Shown: one piece after another, positions 6,909 through 13,815 of the stretch | Layout: each line of letters starts with the position of its first letter | Numbering within the stretch: the first letter of the stretch is position 1 | Assembly: GCA_030740135.1 (NCBI GenBank) | Contig: JASLXW010000040.1 | Location: 1 to 14,706 of the forward strand | Length of the DNA stretch: 14,706 nt | Reading direction: 5' to 3' | From: Nitrospinota bacterium | GTDB taxonomy: Bacteria > UBA8248 > JACPRG01 | The notes under the pieces: model-generated | The model's database searches: none | What the model was told of the DNA's origin: nothing | The model's input: the letters and a program-made list of their open reading frames with translations, nothing else | Position numbers and translations under genes: made by a program

Positions 6909-7970
6909 ATGAGAGGGCATAGCAAGCTCCGGTGGTTGACAGTGTCTTTGGGCGTTATGACGTTTTTGGTCTTCACCGCGGGAATTGGCGCCGCGGAGAA
7001 GATCACTCTTGCTTTTGACTGGCTAACGTATGGGAAGATGGCGCCGTTTTACGTGGGGAAGGAGCAAGGTTTTTACAAGGCCGAGAACCTTCAGGTCAAG
7101 ATGGTCCGTGGGTTCGGCTCCATTGATACGGCCAAACGGGTTGGGGCCAAGCAGGTCGAGTTCGGCATGAGCACCCTCACTGACACGATCGAGATCCGCA
7201 CCCGGGGGAGCAAGGTGAAAACTGTGTGGATCTATTTCCACGATACTCCGGGCGTTGTCTTCTATATCAAGGGAAAGGGAATCAATACGCCGAAAGACCT
7301 TGAAGGCAGGACCATCGGTGGTCCCCTTGCCACGGACTCTTGGGTTCTGTTCCCACTTTTCGCCAAAGCCCAGGGAATCGATGTGTCCAAGGTAAAGCAC
7401 ATCAACATGGGTGGCGCACAGGTGTACGGCGCACTCGCCGCGGGTATTAGTGACTCCATCCATACCTGGGTCACCTCCCGTCCAGGCATACTGAGGGTCT
7501 TCCGGCAAAAGGGTCTGAGCGCGAAGGATCTGGGGATGTTCAAATACGTCAGTGGGGGTGTGAGCCTGTATTCTCAGGACGTTGTGGTCCATGAGGATAC
7601 GATCAAGAACAATCCCGGCCTGGTAAGACGGATGGTGCGGGCGCTAAGCCGCTCCAAGATCTCCTCCATAGAGAATCCCGAAGGGGCGCTCGAGGCCTTC
7701 TGGAAAGATAAACCAGCCCTCAAGGCTACCTCCGAGGCGGCGAACCGGGATGAGCTCAGGATGAGTATGTCCCTGTTCAAAGACAAGCTGGTTGGAAAAT
7801 ATGGTCAGGGCTTCCCTGTTCGGTCTAAGGTTGTTTCGACCCAGGCGGCGTTCGTCGCGGCCAAGAGCCTCCCGAAGGAGCCTGTGGACAACATTTATAC
7901 CGACCAGTTCGTCAAGGGCCTGTCCCGAGCGGACAAGTTCCCGAAACATTGGGGGAAGTTTAAGAACTAG
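6909..7970 (+). CDS. ABC transporter periplasmic substrate-binding protein, NMT1/SsuA/TauA type
   Basis: The 353-residue protein starts with a signal peptide: basic RGHSKLR, a hydrophobic core to about residue 25, and a likely cleavage after GIGAA (29). The mature part opens with ITLAFDWLTYGKMAPFYVGK, the usual first strand and helix of NMT1/THI5-like binding proteins, followed by GFYKAENLQVKM. The segment KGINTPKDLEGRTIGG (about 122-137) is the typical linker into the second lobe. The family binds sulfonates, taurine, nitrate, pyrimidine precursors or aromatic acids; the ligand cannot be told here. It heads an operon with the permease (101 bases on) and ATPase. GGGGA about 6-10 bases before the ATG serves as ribosome site. 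The gene uses visibly more T-ending codons than the neighbours. A paralogue lies at 13816-14706. Confidence 0.92.
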   Translation: MRGHSKLRWLTVSLGVMTFLVFTAGIGAAEKITLAFDWLTYGKMAPFYVGKEQGFYKAENLQVKMVRGFGSIDTAKRVGAKQVEFGMSTLTDTIEIRTRGSKVKTVWIYFHDTPGVVFYIKGKGINTPKDLEGRTIGGPLATDSWVLFPLFAKAQGIDVSKVKHINMGGAQVYGALAAGISDSIHTWVTSRPGILRVFRQKGLSAKDLGMFKYVSGGVSLYSQDVVVHEDTIKNNPGLVRRMVRALSRSKISSIENPEGALEAFWKDKPALKATSEAANRDELRMSMSLFKDKLVGKYGQGFPVRSKVVSTQAAFVAAKSLPKEPVDNIYTDQFVKGLSRADKFPKHWGKFKN

Positions 7971-8009
7971 TGTCGGTCCACAGGAAATTTTTCCGTGTGA
8001 GCCCTTGCT

Positions 8010-8030
8010 CCCCGGGGACGCTTCTCGGGG
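8010..8030 (+). repeat. Intercistronic stem-loop between binding protein and permease genes
   Basis: CCCCG (8010-8014) can pair with CGGGG (8026-8030); the left side also contains the perfect palindrome CCCCGGGG (8010-8017). It sits in the 101-base gap of the ABC operon, where stem-loops commonly protect the upstream message so that the binding protein is made in excess over the membrane parts. That role is inferred from position. Confidence 0.35.
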
Positions 8031-8071
8031 GGCCGGGTTCCCACAGTTGTTGAGGGGGGGTGCGTCCGCCG

Positions 8072-8854
8072 ATGCTCAGCAGAAAGATTGTTCTGCCGGT
8101 CCTGCTGTTCGTTGTGGTCATCGGGCTCTGGGAGGGGATTGTCCGGCTCGGCGGTGTGCCCGAATTTATCTTCCCCGCCCCGAGCAAGATCGCAAAGTTT
8201 TACGTTCAGTTTGGTTACACCCTCATGTGGGATGCGTGGGCCACAGTCATGGAGACTTTGCTGGGCTTCGTGTTGGCGGGGGTCCTGGGCGTTCTCTTCG
8301 CCGTACTTCTCGTTTATTCTCCCTTCATTCATGATGCCTTCTATCCACTTCTGGTGGTCTTTCAGGTGACGCCGAAAATCGCCATCGCCCCCCTCCTACT
8401 TCTTTGGTTTGGGTATGGGTTGGTTCCCAAGATCGTGATCGGTTTCTTTATCTCCTTTTTTCCCATCGTGGTGACGACGATCCATGGTCTGACCTCGGTC
8501 GAGCCCGAGATGTTGGATCTGCTTCATTCTCTGCGGGCCAGCAAGAAGAAGATCTTCTGGAAGGCGCGGCTCCCGCACGCCTTGCCCTACATCTTTAGTG
8601 GGTTTCAGATCGCCGTCACGCTGTCCCTGATTGGGGCCATCGTGGCGGAGTTCGTCGGGGCGGAGCTAGGGCTGGGGTTCAAGATCGTGTACTCCCAGTA
8701 TTCGGCCAACACACCAATGCTTTTCTCGGCCTTGGGCCTGCTGGCCGTCACCGGGCTGATCCTGTTTTACCTGATGCTTTTCATCGAGCGTCTCGCGACG
8801 CCGTGGCGCGCCTTGAAGAAGGAAAAAGAGTTCCAAGTCAAAGGTTTTCTGTAA
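8072..8854 (+). CDS. ABC transporter permease, SsuC/TauC type (BPD_transp_1)
   Basis: The 260-residue inner-membrane protein has about six hydrophobic segments (near 6-26, 57-83, 91-115, 118-138, 175-197 and 217-238). The cytoplasmic coupling loop carries the EAA-type motif (about 145-178), with SLRASKKKIFWKARLPHALP fitting the SsuC/TauC/nitrate permease group. It would form the dimeric channel of the importer with the adjacent binding protein and ATPase. The ATG at 8072 is used because the G-rich GAGGGGGGG (8052-8060) fits as its ribosome site; an in-frame GTG at 8060 would overlap that site. The stop is 38 bases before the ATPase start. Confidence 0.93.
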   Translation: MLSRKIVLPVLLFVVVIGLWEGIVRLGGVPEFIFPAPSKIAKFYVQFGYTLMWDAWATVMETLLGFVLAGVLGVLFAVLLVYSPFIHDAFYPLLVVFQVTPKIAIAPLLLLWFGYGLVPKIVIGFFISFFPIVVTTIHGLTSVEPEMLDLLHSLRASKKKIFWKARLPHALPYIFSGFQIAVTLSLIGAIVAEFVGAELGLGFKIVYSQYSANTPMLFSALGLLAVTGLILFYLMLFIERLATPWRALKKEKEFQVKGFL

Positions 8855-8892
8855 AGGCCGATGCGGAGATTCCGCTCGTCTTTCTTTTGGAG

Positions 8893-9720
8893 ATGAATTC
8901 CGCCGTGGCCGGACCTGATGTCGTCGAGCTTGAAGCCGTTCAGATGCTTTACCAGTCCAAGGTAGCCAAGAGGGAGGCCGTCCTGGCGCTGGAGAACGCC
9001 TCTTTCACGGTTCGGGAGGGGGAGCTTCTGGCACTCGTTGGGCCCAGCGGGTGCGGAAAGAGCACCATCCTTAAGCTTGTTGCCGGACTGATGCCCCCGA
9101 CCTCAGGGATCGTCCGTGTTAACGGGACCGAAGTCCGCGGCCCGCAGCCGGACTTGGGGATCGTCTTTCAAATGCCGGTCCTGATGGAGTGGCGGCGGGT
9201 CCTGGACAACATCCTGCTCCCTATCGAGGTGCTGGAGTTCAGCGACGGCGACTACAAGAAGCGGGCGCGGGAGCTGGTGAGCCTCGTGGGACTCGACGGG
9301 TTCGAGGACCGGTATCCGTTCGAGCTCTCAGGCGGGATGCAGCAACGCGTCTCCATCTGCCGGGCCCTCATCCACGATCCCCCCGGCCTCATCATGGATG
9401 AGCCGTTCAGCGCGCTGGACGAGATGACCCGCGACGCGATGAACGTGGAGCTTCAGCGCATCTGGCTCGAGCGCCGCAAGACCATCCTCTACATCACCCA
9501 CAGCATCGCCGAGTCGGTGTTTCTGGCGGACCGGGTGGCCGTCATGTCGGCCCGTCCCGGCCGTATCCTGGAAATCATCGACATCCCCTTCCCCCGCCCC
9601 CGAAGCCTTCGCGTCCGCGCCCTACCGGAGTTCGTGGAGAAGGTGGAATCCATCCGCGAGCTTCTCGGGCTTTTGGGAGAGAACGAAGGCGTCGGGGACC
9701 CCGGCCCTCCGGGCGCATAG
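8893..9720 (+). CDS. ABC transporter ATP-binding protein, SsuB/TauB type
   Basis: The 275-residue ATPase has every motif: Walker A GPSGCGKST (50-58), Q-loop Q93, signature LSGGMQQR (145-152), Walker B LIMDEP (166-171) with D-loop SALD, and the switch histidine H203 in ITHS. The C-terminal VMSARPGRILEIIDIPFPRP is typical of the nitrate/sulfonate/taurine subgroup. It powers uptake through the permease encoded just upstream. The ATG at 8893 has GGAG immediately before it, which is closer than ideal; GTG at 8905 is a possible alternative, while an in-frame upstream codon at 8803 would lie inside the permease gene. The gene ends the operon and converges on the decarboxylase pair. Confidence 0.94.
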   Translation: MNSAVAGPDVVELEAVQMLYQSKVAKREAVLALENASFTVREGELLALVGPSGCGKSTILKLVAGLMPPTSGIVRVNGTEVRGPQPDLGIVFQMPVLMEWRRVLDNILLPIEVLEFSDGDYKKRARELVSLVGLDGFEDRYPFELSGGMQQRVSICRALIHDPPGLIMDEPFSALDEMTRDAMNVELQRIWLERRKTILYITHSIAESVFLADRVAVMSARPGRILEIIDIPFPRPRSLRVRALPEFVEKVESIRELLGLLGENEGVGDPGPPGA

Positions 9721-9769
9721 CCGGAGGGATTCGGGCATTCGGCCCGGCGCTACGGTGGAAAGATACAAG

Positions 9770-9791
9770 GGGCGGGTCTCCGTACCCGCCC
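9770..9791. terminator. Perfect 8-bp hairpin between convergent operons
   Basis: GGGCGGGT (9770-9777) and ACCCGCCC (9784-9791) form an 8-bp perfect stem with a six-base loop, 50 bases after the ATPase stop. It lies in the 177-base gap between the importer operon and the convergent decarboxylase operon, a usual place for a shared terminator. Neither side has a clean U-tract; the minus side (CTTGTATCTTT) is the more U-rich. Confidence 0.5.
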
Positions 9792-9897
9792 GCAAGAAGT
9801 GCCGTTGCGCCGATCAGCCAATCTCACCGGGAAAGGGTCATCGGTGACGATGGGTTTGCCAACCTCATCCCGTAGAGAATCCGGTGAGAAATGTGGG

Positions 9898-10476
9898 TTA
9901 GGTCTTTCTCTCGTCGATCCAATTCCGGAACCTTTTTGCGACCTCCCAGGGTTGGTCCTTGTAGGGCGGGAAATTCAGATCGGATTCCGGCCGGATCTTG
10001 AGCGTGAGGAAGGTGACCGCCTTGCGCCCCAGGCCCTCCTCGAGCGCGGGGCGGAAGTCCTCCGCCCGCTCAATCGTCACGCAGTGGGGTATCCCGGCGG
10101 CCCCGGCGATGGCGGTGAAATCCGCCGTGCGGCCGGGAAGCGGCTGGTTGCCCGACGCCTCGTACACCCGGTTGTCGAACAGGAGGATCAGGAGGTTGTC
10201 CAGCTCCAGATCGGCGACCGTGGCCAGGCAGCCCAGATTCATCAGAAGGCCTCCGTCCCCTTCCATCACGATGATCCGGCTTCGCGGCTGTGCGAGGGCC
10301 AGTCCGGCGGCGACGGGGATGGCCTGCCCCATGGAATCGGCCAGGTGAAAGTTGGAGGGCTTGGGGCAAATCCGGTTCCAGCCGTGGGTGGCCATGCCCA
10401 GGCACGTCACCACAATCTCCTCTTGGACGACCGCCCCCAGGGTTTCGAGGTGGGTCTCCCGGCCCGGCAGGCTCAA
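9898..10476 (-). CDS. ThDP-dependent decarboxylase beta subunit (sulfopyruvate/phosphonopyruvate decarboxylase class)
   Basis: The 192-residue protein is a C-terminal thiamine-diphosphate binding (PP) domain. It carries the ThDP/Mg motif starting at GDGGLLMN (73-80) and ending with the DN pair at 101-102, and SMGQAIPVAAGLALA (48-62), usual in this group. With the alpha subunit it would decarboxylate a 2-oxoacid such as sulfopyruvate or phosphonopyruvate (ComDE, Ppd class); oxalyl-CoA- or benzoylformate-like substrates cannot be excluded. The start is a TTG (10476-10474) overlapping the alpha stop as TTGA. It is supported by AAGGAG exactly 8 bases upstream, inside the alpha gene; no ATG of the frame keeps the domain intact. 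The overlap indicates translational coupling and a 1:1 complex. Confidence 0.88.
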   Translation of the reverse strand: MSLPGRETHLETLGAVVQEEIVVTCLGMATHGWNRICPKPSNFHLADSMGQAIPVAAGLALAQPRSRIIVMEGDGGLLMNLGCLATVADLELDNLLILLFDNRVYEASGNQPLPGRTADFTAIAGAAGIPHCVTIERAEDFRPALEEGLGRKAVTFLTLKIRPESDLNFPPYKDQPWEVAKRFRNWIDERKT

Positions 10477-10970
10477 CGCAGATGCTCCTTGTGCAGCAAC
10501 AGGACAAAGGCCCCCTGGGATTCCTGGGCGAAATGGAAGCCCGTCTTCACCTGCTCGGACAGGCTCCTTCCCGACTCGGCCACGGCGTAGGGGATGTCGA
10601 GCGCCCGCAGGAAGGGCTCGGTCCGCAGACCCTTGGGGACGTGATAGAAGAGCGGGTCCCGGGTGCTCCCCCGGTAGCTGACCAGGAGGAGAAGCGGCAG
10701 CCGGTTCATCTGGACCAGTGTCAGCAGACCCGTGCCGCTGCTCAGGATGCCCGCGTTCTGAGCGAGGAGGACGGGGCGCTCTCCGCCGAGGACGAACCCG
10801 CTGCAAAGCGCCACCCCCTCTTCCTCCCGGCACACCGGGACGTGCCGGATTTCCCCGTCCCGGGAGAGCGCTTCCAGCAGCGGGCCGAGCCAGGTGTCCG
10901 GCAGCGACACCGTCAGGCGGATCCCGCAGGCCTTGAGGCCCTCGATGATTTTCTGAATCCCCGACGCCAT
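10473..10970 (-). CDS. ThDP-dependent decarboxylase alpha subunit (sulfopyruvate/phosphonopyruvate decarboxylase class)
   Basis: The 165-residue protein is a complete N-terminal ThDP-binding (PYR) domain. Within CREEEGVALCSGFVLGG (47-63), one of E49-E51 should be the glutamate that activates the cofactor. LLAQNAGILSSGTGLLTL (68-85) and LPLLLLVSYRG (91-101) match the ComD/phosphonopyruvate decarboxylase alpha pattern. The ATG at 10970 has GGAGG about 11 bases upstream and AAGGAAT right before it. It is the first gene of a two-gene leftward operon, overlapping the beta gene by four bases. It diverges from the molybdoenzyme gene with 291 bases between starts, where promoters and an operator candidate lie. 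Confidence 0.88.
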   Translation of the reverse strand: MASGIQKIIEGLKACGIRLTVSLPDTWLGPLLEALSRDGEIRHVPVCREEEGVALCSGFVLGGERPVLLAQNAGILSSGTGLLTLVQMNRLPLLLLVSYRGSTRDPLFYHVPKGLRTEPFLRALDIPYAVAESGRSLSEQVKTGFHFAQESQGAFVLLLHKEHLR

Positions 10971-11032
10971 ATTCCTTGCCGCCTCCGTCTTGCCCGGGAT
11001 GAGATGGTCCGCACGCGGTCGGAGCGGAACAC

Positions 11033-11040
11033 AGTATAAT
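11033..11040. promoter_or_regulatory. Overlapping divergent -10 elements (TATAAT on plus, TATACT on minus)
   Basis: TATAAT (11035-11040) is a perfect sigma-70 -10 on the plus strand, directed to the molybdoenzyme gene. The same bases read on the minus strand give TATACT (11038-11033, five of six), directed to the decarboxylase operon, with TTTCAA 17 bases upstream as a poor -35. No good plus-strand -35 is seen, so an activator or an alternative sigma factor might be needed. Confidence 0.4.
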
Positions 11041-11071
11041 GACACGCCGTCGCGATTGAAACCCATTGCCT

Positions 11072-11084
11072 GTTGTCTGACAAC
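11072..11084. promoter_or_regulatory. Palindromic operator candidate of FadR-subfamily GntR type
   Basis: GTTGTCTGACAAC is a perfect 5-bp inverted repeat with a 3-base centre. Its inner 11 bases, TTGTCTGACAA, fit the consensus TNGTNNNACNA known for the FadR subfamily of GntR regulators. It is located about 32 bases past the plus-strand -10 (a roadblock position) and just upstream of the minus-strand -35 region. One bound dimer could therefore control both divergent units. No regulator gene is in the window. Confidence 0.5.
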
Positions 11085-11261
11085 TCCCGCACGAGGTCCC
11101 GCCTTGCATCGACAAGGGGGCGGACGCCGCCCAAGGAAAATGGTGAGGGGACACGCATGTCCCTCTGCCCGACGGAGGGCGTTGTAGGCGGTTCTCGCGG
11201 AAGTGACCGGATGAATTTCGGACCCGGGCGTGATTCTCCCTCGCATGGGGACGAACACTCG

Positions 11262-13562
11262 ATGACGAATTACCAGGTTGTGGGGACGGACGTGCCCCGG
11301 ATCGACGGCGAGCCCAAGGCGTCCGGGGCGGCCCGGTACGCGGCGGACCTTTCCCATCCGGAAATGCTCCACGGGGCCATCCTCCGCAGCCGCCACCCGC
11401 ACGCACGGATCCTGAACGTCGATGCCGAAAAGGCCCGGCGCCTGTCCGGCGTCCGCGCCGTCGTGACCGCCCGGGACGTCCCCCCGGTCCGGTTCGGGAT
11501 CACCATCTACGACGCCTGCCTCTTCGAGCCCGAGAAGGTCCGGTACCTGGGGAACGAGATCGCCGCGGTTGCCGCCATCGACGCGGACACCGCGCAAGAG
11601 GCCCTCTCGCTCATCGAGGTCGAGTACGAGGCGCTCCCCGCCGTCTTCGACCCCGTCGAGGCCATGCGGCCCGGCGCGCCGGTCATCCACGAGCAGGCCC
11701 ACACCTATGAGAGCACCTTCGACGTTGCGGGCCGTCAGGGGAACGTTGCCTGCCGGACGAGGTTCGCCCACGGAGACCTGGAGCAAGGGTTTCGGGAGGC
11801 CGACGAGGTTTTCGAGAACACCTTCCGGACCCAGCAGAACCACCAGACCTACCTGGAGCCCCATGCCTCCCTCGCCGAGCCGGACGGGAGCGGCGGGGTG
11901 ACGGTCCGGGTGAACGTTCAGGGGGTCTACCTGGCCCAGGAGCGCATTTCGAGGGTCCTGGGGATTTCCCTCGCCAAAGTCCGGGTCATCGGGACCGCGG
12001 TGGGCGGGGGGTTCGGAGGGAAAAAGCCCCGGACGGACCCCTATGCGGCCCTGCTGGCCCTCAAGACCGGAAAACCCGTCCGGGTCCTGTTCACCCGGGA
12101 CGAGGAGTTCACCGCCGGTTTTCCCCGCCATCCCGCGACCATTCGCATCCGCGACGGCGTGAAGCGGGACGGCCGAATTACGGCGCGGGAGGCCGAGCTT
12201 TGCTTCGATACGGGGGCGTACACCGATCACGGTCCGACGGTGGCGGCGCTCGGCGCGGCCTACGCCAAAGGTCCCTACCGGATTCCGAATGTCCGTTTGG
12301 AATCCCAAACGGTGTACACCAACAAGCCCATCAGCGGCGCGTTTCGCGGTTACGGAAATCCCCAAAGCGCCTTCGCCGTTGAATCGCAGATGGACATGGT
12401 TGCGGGGGCGTTGGGCATCGACCCCCTGGACTTCCGCCGGATCAACGCCCTGGAAGACGGGGACATGCTGTCCAACGGCCAGCGGTTCCCGAGGGTTCTG
12501 CTGAAGGACACCCTGGACGCCGCCGCCCGGCGCGTGGACTGGCAGGGGCGGGGGGGGCCGGTCCCCGGCCGGACCGGCAAGCGCCGGGGACGGGGCGTCG
12601 CCTGCGGCCAGCATCACGCGGGCGGCCTCACGTCCTCCGCCACGGTCAAGGTGATGGAGGACGGCTCCATCCAGGTCGCGTCGGGCGTGATCGAGATCGG
12701 GGCCGGCCAGACGACCATGGCGGCGATCGTCGCCGCCGAGGAGATCTCGGTGGGCGTCGAGGACGTGCGTCTTGTCTCGGGCGATACGGACGCGACGCCG
12801 TTCGAGTTTTACAGCGCGGCCAGCCGGATCACCTATAACGTTGGCAACGTCGTCCGGATGGCCGCGGCCGACGCGAAGCGGCAGCTCGTGGAGCGGGCCT
12901 CGGACATCCTGGAGGTCCCCGTGGAGGACTTGATCGCCCAAAACCAGAGGGTGTTCATGCCCGGGTCGCCGGACAGGGGGTTGACCTACGGACAGATCGT
13001 CAAGGCCGGCCATCTCAAGAAGGGCGGGCCGATCCTGGGGCGCGGGGTCTTCGATCCCCACGGGCCGCCGATCGTGCCGGAGTTCATGGAAGGCAATCCG
13101 CGAAAGCCCATGATGGTCATGACGTTCTGCACGCAGATCGCCGAGGTCGAGGTGGACGTCGAGACGGGCGAGGTGGAGATCCTCCGGCTCGTCTGCGTCC
13201 ATGACGTCGGGCAGGTGATCAACCTGGGTGCGATTCAAGGGCAGATCGAGGGAGGCGTGACGCAAGGGGTGGGCTACGCCCTCATCGAGGAAGTGGTGTA
13301 CGAGGGGGGGATCGTGAGCAATCCCACGCTCGTTGATTACAAGGTTCCCAACATCCTGGACGCGCCGCCCATCGAATACGAGTTTATCGAAGAGCCCGAT
13401 CCGACCGGCCCGTTCGGCGCCAAAGGGGTCGGCGAGGCGGTCCTGGTCCCGACGGCCGCGGCCATCGCCAACGCAGTGGAGGACGCCGTCGGCGCGCGCG
13501 TGACCGACCTGCCGATTACGCCGGAGAGGGTTCTCGCGGCGCTGAATTCCCGGGCCGATTGA
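11262..13562 (+). CDS. Xanthine dehydrogenase-family molybdopterin-binding (large) subunit
   Basis: The 766-residue protein is full length for CoxL/XdhA/HcrA-type molybdenum hydroxylase subunits. An a/b hammerhead domain (about 18-130) is followed by the two molybdopterin-binding halves. GGGFGGK (248-254), FRGYGNPQ (361-368) and KGVGEA (721-726) with the catalytic glutamate E725 are present. The usual GQG motif reads EIGAGQTT (478-485), so the conserved Gln is Ala. These enzymes hydroxylate purines, aldehydes, N-heterocycles or aromatic acyl-CoA, or oxidise CO; the CO dehydrogenase CSFR loop is not seen, so CO is unlikely. FeS and FAD partner subunits are not within the window on either side. 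ATG 11262 is chosen because TNYQVVGTDVPRIDGEPKAS is the normal beginning; ATGs at 11157 and 11211 give atypical extensions. Confidence 0.92.
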   Translation: MTNYQVVGTDVPRIDGEPKASGAARYAADLSHPEMLHGAILRSRHPHARILNVDAEKARRLSGVRAVVTARDVPPVRFGITIYDACLFEPEKVRYLGNEIAAVAAIDADTAQEALSLIEVEYEALPAVFDPVEAMRPGAPVIHEQAHTYESTFDVAGRQGNVACRTRFAHGDLEQGFREADEVFENTFRTQQNHQTYLEPHASLAEPDGSGGVTVRVNVQGVYLAQERISRVLGISLAKVRVIGTAVGGGFGGKKPRTDPYAALLALKTGKPVRVLFTRDEEFTAGFPRHPATIRIRDGVKRDGRITAREAELCFDTGAYTDHGPTVAALGAAYAKGPYRIPNVRLESQTVYTNKPISGAFRGYGNPQSAFAVESQMDMVAGALGIDPLDFRRINALEDGDMLSNGQRFPRVLLKDTLDAAARRVDWQGRGGPVPGRTGKRRGRGVACGQHHAGGLTSSATVKVMEDGSIQVASGVIEIGAGQTTMAAIVAAEEISVGVEDVRLVSGDTDATPFEFYSAASRITYNVGNVVRMAAADAKRQLVERASDILEVPVEDLIAQNQRVFMPGSPDRGLTYGQIVKAGHLKKGGPILGRGVFDPHGPPIVPEFMEGNPRKPMMVMTFCTQIAEVEVDVETGEVEILRLVCVHDVGQVINLGAIQGQIEGGVTQGVGYALIEEVVYEGGIVSNPTLVDYKVPNILDAPPIEYEFIEEPDPTGPFGAKGVGEAVLVPTAAAIANAVEDAVGARVTDLPITPERVLAALNSRAD

Positions 13563-13564
13563 GG

Positions 13565-13612
13565 GGGCGGGGCGCGAGTCGGTTCGACTCCTGTAGCCGC
13601 CCTTGTTTCTTG
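13565..13612 (+). terminator. Rho-independent terminator of the molybdoenzyme gene
   Basis: Outer arms GGGCGG (13565-13570) and CCGCCC (13597-13602) and inner arms GAGTCG (13576-13581) and CGACTC (13585-13590) form a two-step hairpin. It begins 3 bases behind the stop codon and is followed by the U-rich TTGTTTCTTG. An internal loop of 5 versus 6 bases separates the two stems. Confidence 0.6.
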
Positions 13613-13695
13613 CTGAGCCAAGGGTGCGGCAGTAGCCGGGCGAAATCTCTTCGGGAAACACAGGTCAAATTTCGATCGTCGGAATCTTCCCGCTG

Positions 13696-13738
13696 AAAAA
13701 CGAAAGACTCCGCCGACCCGTGGGATGGGCCGGCGGAG
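13696..13738 (-). terminator. Rho-independent terminator of the right-edge binding protein gene
   Basis: CTCCGCCG (13708-13715) and CGGCGGAG (13731-13738) form a perfect 8-bp stem, extended inward by CCC/GGG after one mismatch. On the minus strand the stem is followed by TCTTTCGTTTTT, a good U-tract. It lies 78 bases behind the stop of the minus-strand gene, so it serves that gene. Confidence 0.65.
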
Positions 13739-13815
13739 CCTTGTCGGTGAATCACCCGGCGCTCCCCGGGCGAGCGTTCAGACTACATCGTGCCCTCCAC
13801 ATTATTACAGCATTA

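Noticed and set aside
8803..8892. N-terminal extension of the ABC ATPase into the permease gene
   Set aside because: It overlaps the permease by 52 bases and shows no similarity to the ATPase family start; ATG 8893 gives the usual length.
11073..11261. N-terminal extension of the molybdoenzyme by up to 63 codons
   Set aside because: The extension is charged and Gly/Ser-rich without family similarity and covers the operator candidate; the family normally starts at TNYQVVG.
13576..13592. GGTTCGACTCC resembling a tRNA T-arm
   Set aside because: The bases around it do not form a T-stem (only two good pairs) and no acceptor, D or anticodon arm fits. It is instead the inner stem of a terminator hairpin.
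10473..13661. A 1062-codon open frame on the minus strand covering the whole molybdoenzyme gene
   Set aside because: Only its last 165 codons (the decarboxylase alpha subunit) look like protein. The rest is the antisense of a GC-rich gene in which stop codons are rare; it is full of Arg, Gly, Asp, Pro and His with no family pattern.
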